DNA from: Phoronis ovalis
Taxonomy: Eukaryota; Phoronida; Phoronidae
Length of the DNA: 13,581 bases
Reading direction: 5' to 3'
Assembly (NCBI GenBank): GCA_028565635.1
Contig: JAOXYB010037429.1
Coordinates: 1 to 13,581, forward strand
In this document: piece by piece, positions 9,802 through 13,581 of the stretch
Position numbering within the stretch: the stretch's first letter is position 1
How the letters are laid out: the number at the start of each line of letters is the position of its first letter
Program-made: the position numbers and the translations under genes
The notes under the pieces: model-generated
The model's input: the letters and a program-made list of their open reading frames with translations, nothing else
The model's database searches: none
What the model was told of the DNA's origin: nothing

Positions 9802-9896
9802 AACCAAATAATTATTTTAATATAGAAACCAGAAAATAGAGAATGCTTCATAATCTGCAAAGCCTTACAATTATGGTAGATTTTGATAAAATATTA

Positions 9897-10019
9897 CTAT
9901 AAACGTGATATAGGGATCTTTTTGGTCTTAATTATGTCATTTACATGTTGTGCAACTTCTACTGCAGTTCCCCAGCTCAAAGCCACACCATTAGAGCCAT
10001 GGCCATAATTATGCACCAT
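9897..10019 (-). CDS. DDO: oxidase terminal exon (HNYGHGS... SRL)
   Basis: Acceptor TCTGTAG in phase 0, then 40 codons and TAG at 9897-9899. It encodes VHNYGHGSNG, the conserved FAD-contacting signature of the family, then LSWGTA, a C-terminal helix and the PTS1-type tripeptide SRL. Confidence 0.94.
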   Translation of the reverse strand: MVHNYGHGSNGVALSWGTAVEVAQHVNDIIKTKKIPISRL

Positions 10020-13000
10020 CTACAGAAGGATAAAAACTAAATCAATATGGTTATATAATGCAACAGACTTGACACGAAAATCCACGACACAACTTGCATG
10101 AAATAAGAGCAGGTTCTATGCCCTAGCTTTATGTCCTTAGCTAGTCAAAAGGCTGTAATATAACTTATATATTATAATTTAGAGTGTTTTTTTAGTTTAT
10201 TGTGACCACTGTCTGCAATCACACATAGAAGAATGGCGCATTACCTTAAACAGAACAACAGGCAAATGTCGATTTCCTTATGAAAACATCTTGCCGAACT
10301 TTAAAAAAATACGCTAATTTTTAAATGCTAAAATAAATTCTTTTCTTGTTGATCTTAAGGATACGCTACAGCCTCGTTTTGATTTTAAATAAAAATTCAT
10401 ACTATTTATTTACATTTTCTTCCCACAAAATGAACATTGTCTGAAATTTTAAATGCGACTTTTAACAGAAATGGTATAACTGATAAGATTCGGAAGCATT
10501 TGCCAGGTGTAATAAGAAACTGGCTACTCACAGGTATTGATTTGTTCCCAAACATTTTAAATTCTTTCTCTAATCTCAGTGGTTCACGGTACGGTCGGAG
10601 TCCTACCCATTCAAATTTTACTTCTGCATCCTACAACAATTATATTTATTAATTTAATCATGATTATACTTTTTGTCTTACATTATTTACATTTACAAAT
10701 GACAACAATTGTAAGCATGTGTTTTGCTGTAGGCACACTGGGGCAAGCTGTATAGAAGTACATGATTGAATTATAATTTAAATTAAACTGTGAACATTTT
10801 TTCTTTCAAAATAATAATTTGAAAGCCCTCTCAGTGGGTGGTACATACACAATGTTTGACTTGTAGTATCAATTTTGTACATAACATATTACCATGATTA
10901 ATTTTAATAACTTGGGTGCCAATCATAACGTGGTATCACCAAGAGTCCCATGTGACATTAAAAAGGTTCAATTTGTCTAGTAATTAGATGTTATATGAAT
11001 AGCATATTCATAATTTTAATTTGCGTACTGATCAGTATGTAATGTCCACTTTACCAGAGTGGCTATTATAATTGCATTTCATGATTATAGTATTTTTAAA
11101 AATTGGTTCAGGGTGCGTTAACAGTCTGGTGTTACATAATTCTGGCAGTAGCTCAAAGATCTAAGTACCACATCCCAGAGGTGAATTTTTAATTAAAAAT
11201 TGTATGAGGCTGATAAGAATGAGCCAACAAATTCCGGTATGGAATAGGATACCTTTTACAGCAGCATAGATATGATTTTTGAGACCTAGTCAAAAGATCC
11301 ATCCATAATTAGGTAAATTAATACAGAATGGATGTAAATTTTGGCATAAAAAATAATGTATAAATATTTCATCATATAACTAATAACAGTATATTGAATA
11401 TAGTATCAGGTCCCTATTTTGACATTTGTGGCCCAGGGGGTACTTGACAGAAAAGTTGGTAGGGGTGTGCGGCCCAGGGTAAAAAACCCTGACCCGGTGG
11501 TAAATAAAGATCACCAAAACTATACTGTCGCAAATGAAAAAACATGAAAAATATACCCTGTCGTAAATAACTTTCCCAAAATAAATACCGTGTAAAATTC
11601 ACTTGTAAATTATATACCCTGTGGTAAATAAATATGGAAAAATTTATGAACCTTAATTTTTCATACCTGTCGTAAATGCGTTTTCCAAGAAATACACCCT
11701 GTGGTAAATGAATATTTTTTAAAAATATACCCTGTGCTAAATATCCAACAAAAAAGTATACCCTGTAGTAAATAAGGCTTTGAGAAGCGTGAAAAACACA
11801 TACCCTGTAGTAAATGCAAGAGCTGAAAAAAGGGGGCCTATTGGCCGGCACATATATATAGTGACTTTGAATGACAGTACCCCCCGGGATTTGTGGTTCA
11901 GAGTTGGTCTGATAAGTTTACTCTCAGTGCCACACTTCCACCAGTAAAATATATTGAAGAATTCCCCACAGGTGCTTGAATCGTTTATATCATTAATGCA
12001 AATTGTAATTATATAAATTAATTAATTTCATCTGTGAGAAATTTTCAGCATATCATCTTCTCCACTAGATGTGACGCAACCATGCCTTTCATTGCATTCA
12101 GTTAGCAACCTTTGTTATTATTAATTATAGTACTTAACACAATTGAAAGTCACGTGCCTCAATATAAAATTCAGTGCATCTTGTAAGATAGTAGGTATTT
12201 AAATCACTAATTCCTATGAATTCCACATCTCAGATTCATCCAGTATGTCATTTACCATTCATAACTGCCATGATGCATTCAGATTGTTAGGCTGAATATC
12301 TGATATCTAAAGGTCCCTGGTTCAATCCCAGGTTTCAGCAAAATAATTCGGATTAAACTTTCTTTTATTCTTTACATTTCTTTGAATCCAATATGGCTAC
12401 CATGTCAAAAAAACTTTGTGTTGGAAGCCATATACTTGGTGTCGCGCTGGGACACTACACATTCTAGTTTCTGCCGTTTTCACTATTCACACACAAAAAG
12501 AGGCCCCTTCCCCACTAATACAGTCAAATGTACAACAAACTTTCATTAAATATGATCTTTTTTGTCTAACCTTTACACTGGGAACAAGTCCAATTGCTTT
12601 CTCAAAAATATGTTGTGAGTCTTCCTGACTTATTTCAAGGCTGTCATTACCAACTTGTTTGCATCCGCCAATAACTACACTGTCTTGACTGAAAATAAAA
12701 ATGCAATGCACGGTAATTGAAAATCATGAGCTAATTAAAATCAAAACTTATAAACAATGCTTTATTTCAGAAGTTGAATTGCATTCTAAATCTAAAAAAA
12801 TTTATTATAATGCAGTTAATACAGAAACTATACCGGAGAACGTTCCTGGGCAATCTTTCATTAATATTGCTGTCACGCAGTAGTCATAAGCATTGCCATC
12901 AAGGATTCCCTTGATGTAAAGGTAAGCAGCATAAGCTTACGGTAACATAGGAAGTGTATCCGGGTTATAAACTATAAACATTGAAAAATAAATATATATG

Positions 13001-13353
13001 ATGGATAGGAGTGCATATAATACAGTTTTTGGTGATATAAAGTTTCAAATGCACTTCACTCTAGCAGAGTAGAAATAGAAATGATGCACAAATCATGACC
13101 ATACTTCCCACACTGAACTTACCAAGTATACACATAACCCACGTCCTGTTTACAGTCACGAGCCCAGTGTTTCAACCAAGGCATATTTACCTATTAATTA
13201 GAAGCAACAAAAAAACCCATAATTTTGCAGGGCTGAGAAAAGCGCTGGAAGAATATAATATTACATTGTTAATCTAACTTACCCAGCAAATACATACATA
13301 AACTGACCTCTGCCTTTAAAATAACACCATTGTTTCATCCAAGGCATTTTTAC
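9897..13353 (-). CDS. DDO: D-aspartate oxidase-like flavoenzyme, 3' exons only
   Basis: FAD-dependent oxidases of this family deaminate D-amino acids to 2-oxo acids, ammonia and H2O2 in peroxisomes. The visible exons on the minus strand are 13283-13353 or 13123-13190 (alternatives), 12571-12688, 10532-10630 and 9897-10019. They give about 135 C-terminal residues of an enzyme usually near 340 long. Seen: PW(M/L)K(Q/H)W, DSVVIGGCK, GLRPYREPLRLE (the catalytic arginine of the family), HNYGHGSNG, LSWGTA and a terminal SRL peroxisomal signal. The serine in YGHGS, the basic Lys after GGC and the Arg in exon B match residues that bind D-aspartate in mammalian DDO. D-amino-acid oxidases have glycine at the serine position. 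The FAD-binding N-terminal half lies beyond the window. DDO is favoured over DAO but not proven. Confidence 0.9.
10020..10531 (-). other. oxidase last intron
   Basis: A 512-base AT-rich intron with no recognisable element. Confidence 0.8.
10532..10630 (-). CDS. DDO: oxidase exon with catalytic Arg (GLRPYR)
   Basis: Acceptor GTTGTAG, donor GTGAGT, 99 bases, phase 0 at both ends (33 codons). It encodes WVGLRPYREPLRLEKE. The arginine in GLRP aligns with the one that binds the substrate alpha-carboxylate throughout the family. Confidence 0.92.
11424..11431. repeat. target-site duplication, left copy
   Basis: atttgtgg, identical to 11889-11896 and directly outside the left inverted repeat. Confidence 0.88.
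11432..11888. mobile_element. MITE-like DNA transposon, 457 bp, with TIRs and 8-bp TSD
   Basis: The ends are cccagggggtact and agtaccccccggg, a 13-bp terminal inverted repeat with one mismatch. A weaker match continues inward for about 45 bases, to gtgcggcc / ggccggcac. The 8-mer atttgtgg directly abuts both ends (11424-11431 and 11889-11896) as an exact target-site duplication. There is no transposase. An 8-bp duplication is known for hAT, P and some Merlin-like elements; the superfamily is not decided. The interior is an array of a 15-bp motif. A 145-codon open frame on the minus strand is a by-product of that array. Confidence 0.88.
11492..11815 (+). repeat. interspersed array of a 15-bp motif inside the MITE
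   Basis: About ten copies of taccctgtNgtaaat, near 11492, 11521, 11552, 11584, 11612, 11662, 11691, 11726, 11757 and 11799. Most are 28-35 bases apart, with AT-rich, mostly dissimilar spacers. The motif is far better kept than the spacers. The copies near 11492, 11521 and 11584 are the most diverged. Confidence 0.85.
11889..11896. repeat. target-site duplication, right copy
   Basis: atttgtgg, identical to 11424-11431 and directly outside the right inverted repeat. Confidence 0.88.
12265..12472 (+). mobile_element. tRNA-derived SINE, copy 2 (oxidase intron)
   Basis: A B box, ggttcaatccc, lies at 12319-12329 within a perfect T-arm (cctgg, loop ttcaatc, ccagg). A tRNA-like region lies before it, and it is followed by a tail whose segment 12421-12470 matches copy 1 at 5689-5739. 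The A box is decayed. It lies antisense to the host gene. The borders are approximate. Confidence 0.65.
12571..12688 (-). CDS. DDO: oxidase exon with the VIGG strand
   Basis: Acceptor TATTTTCAG, donor GTTAGA, 118 bases, starting one base into a split codon and ending in phase 0. It encodes QDSVVIGGCKQVGND, then an acidic linker and an amphipathic segment ending LVPSVK. The layout matches the T(L)GG strand followed by the helix of the DAO/DDO family. Confidence 0.88.
12842..12909 (-). pseudogene. possible decayed third copy of the lid exon
   Basis: On the minus strand it begins after an AG and reads aatccttgatggcaatg, resembling the start of exon A with single-base gaps. The ancestral frame has stops. 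Another frame is open for 68 bases with the same phases as exon B and could splice to give G-T-Q-D-S-V-V-I-G-G, but its protein does not resemble the lid and the donor (GTTCTC) is weak. An 8-bp inverted repeat (12897-12916) overlaps its start. Confidence 0.3.
12897..12916. repeat. short inverted repeat
   Basis: catcaagg and ccttgatg are exact complements around attc. It lies in the intron between lid exon B and the next exon. Confidence 0.6.
13123..13190 (-). CDS. DDO: oxidase alternative exon B (active-site lid)
   Basis: Acceptor TTAATAG, donor GTAAGT, 68 bases, phase 0 to phase 2. It encodes VNMPWLKHWARD, a short loop, then GYVYT, and joins the next exon as C-Q-D-S-V-V-I-G-G. It keeps both the Arg (codon 11) and the Tyr (codon 19) that mammalian D-aspartate oxidase uses. 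It is one codon shorter than exon A and is the more DDO-like version. Confidence 0.82.
13283..13353 (-). CDS. DDO: oxidase alternative exon A (active-site lid)
   Basis: Acceptor GCTAG, donor GTAAGT, 71 bases, phase 0 to phase 2. It encodes VKMPWMKQW, then a loop with K-G-R-G-Q, then MYVFA. Its last two bases join the next exon to give G-Q-D-S-V-V-I-G-G. Codon 20 is the tyrosine that lines up with the active-site Tyr of DAO (Y228) and DDO. Codon 11 is Tyr, where DDO has the substrate-binding Arg. It is the upstream member of a tandem pair. Confidence 0.75.
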
Positions 13354-13581
13354 CTAGCATAAAATAATATACTTAACAAAAATGTAACATTTCACATAAT
13401 CTAGCATCAAACAGATTTTAATAAATGGCAAAAATGAAAAAAGTTGGCAACAAATTTTAAATATACAAAAAAATATAATTTTTAATTGATATTTTAAACC
13501 TAATTTAGGGCTGTTCCAGTAAAAAAAGTGGGGGAGGGGGGAAGGCACTTTCATTTTATACCCACCACCCATAATTTTTAA
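13354..13581 (-). other. oxidase intron upstream of exon A, running off the window
   Basis: No exon with the expected R-G-Q motif is visible, so the preceding exon lies outside. The outer 80 bases hold a G-rich run at 13530-13542 and a C-rich cccaccaccc near 13561, with gggctgttccag between 13508 and 13519. This may be the end of a dispersed repeat cut by the window edge. Confidence 0.5.

Larger units (their letters stand above)
8126..9896. other. intergenic region between convergent genes
   Basis: It contains the PEPCK 3' UTR at its left and the oxidase 3' UTR at its right. Visible structure is limited to two small inverted repeats, a pair of about 50-base direct repeats and a weak triplication near 9063-9152. 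A stretch open over 82 codons at 8895-9143 shows no protein family features. I see no third gene. Confidence 0.75.
10631..12570 (-). other. oxidase long intron
   Basis: A 1.94-kb intron that has received an inverted-repeat element (11432-11888) and a SINE (about 12265-12472), both listed separately. The stretches 10631-11423 and 11897-12264 are AT-rich with nothing recognisable. Confidence 0.8.

Noticed and set aside
11492-11815. CRISPR-like pattern of short repeats and unlike spacers
   Set aside because: The host is a spliced animal genome, the repeats are only 15 bases and imperfect, the spacing is uneven, and the array sits inside a transposon with inverted repeats and a target-site duplication.
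11414-11851. 145-codon minus-strand open frame with recurring aromatic motifs
   Set aside because: It lies almost wholly inside the repeat element, its repeated residues are just the translated 15-bp motif, and it has no recognisable family or splice context.
12280-12345. Complete tRNA gene
   Set aside because: Only the T-arm and B box are well formed. The acceptor stem and anticodon arm cannot be folded, and the tail matches a second dispersed copy, so it is a SINE head.
12701-12883. 60-codon plus-strand open frame opposite the oxidase gene
   Set aside because: No recognisable protein features. It lies in an intron of the minus-strand gene and has the composition of random AT-rich sequence.
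12842-12909. Constitutive oxidase exon giving a DAO-like P-G-T-Q join
   Set aside because: If included between exon B and the next exon it breaks the frame. Exons A and B join 12688 directly with matching phases, its residues do not match the family and its donor is poor. Kept only as a possible relic.

Overview
The window is nuclear DNA from an AT-rich invertebrate animal genome. It has spliced genes with GT-AG introns of about 90 to 1,940 bases, polyadenylation signals, tRNA-derived SINE pieces and a small inverted-repeat transposon. I cannot fix the phylum. The PEPCK protein and the presence of a D-aspartate oxidase would suit a lophotrochozoan such as a mollusc, but that is a guess. There are no bacterial operons, rRNAs or complete tRNAs.

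Layout. Positions 290-8125 (+) hold a complete 12-exon gene for GTP-dependent phosphoenolpyruvate carboxykinase. All intron phases agree, giving 656 residues with every key active-site residue I could check in place. Positions 8126-9896 are intergenic, with poly(A) signals for both genes and some short repeats. Positions 9897-13353 (-) hold the 3' end of a convergent gene of the D-amino-acid oxidase family. It is most like D-aspartate oxidase and ends in the peroxisomal signal SRL. Its 5' exons lie beyond position 13581.

The most notable signal is in the second gene. Two tandem versions of one short exon (13283-13353 and 13123-13190) encode alternative versions of the active-site lid loop. 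Both start in phase 0 and end in phase 2. Including both, or neither, brings an early stop, so the reading frame itself demands exactly one. One version keeps the arginine that D-aspartate oxidases use for the substrate's side-chain carboxylate, and the other has tyrosine there. This predicts mutually exclusive splicing that switches substrate range. A decayed third copy may lie at 12842-12909.

The long intron of the oxidase gene also carries a 457-bp element with 13-bp terminal inverted repeats, an exact 8-bp target-site duplication and about ten internal copies of a 15-bp motif. A SINE in the same intron has a relative in intron 7 of the PEPCK gene. Intron 3 of that gene ends in a 17-bp minisatellite whose units each carry a branch-point-like sequence.

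The two enzymes meet at one metabolite. D-aspartate oxidase makes oxaloacetate and PEPCK consumes it. Whether the adjacency matters is unknown.
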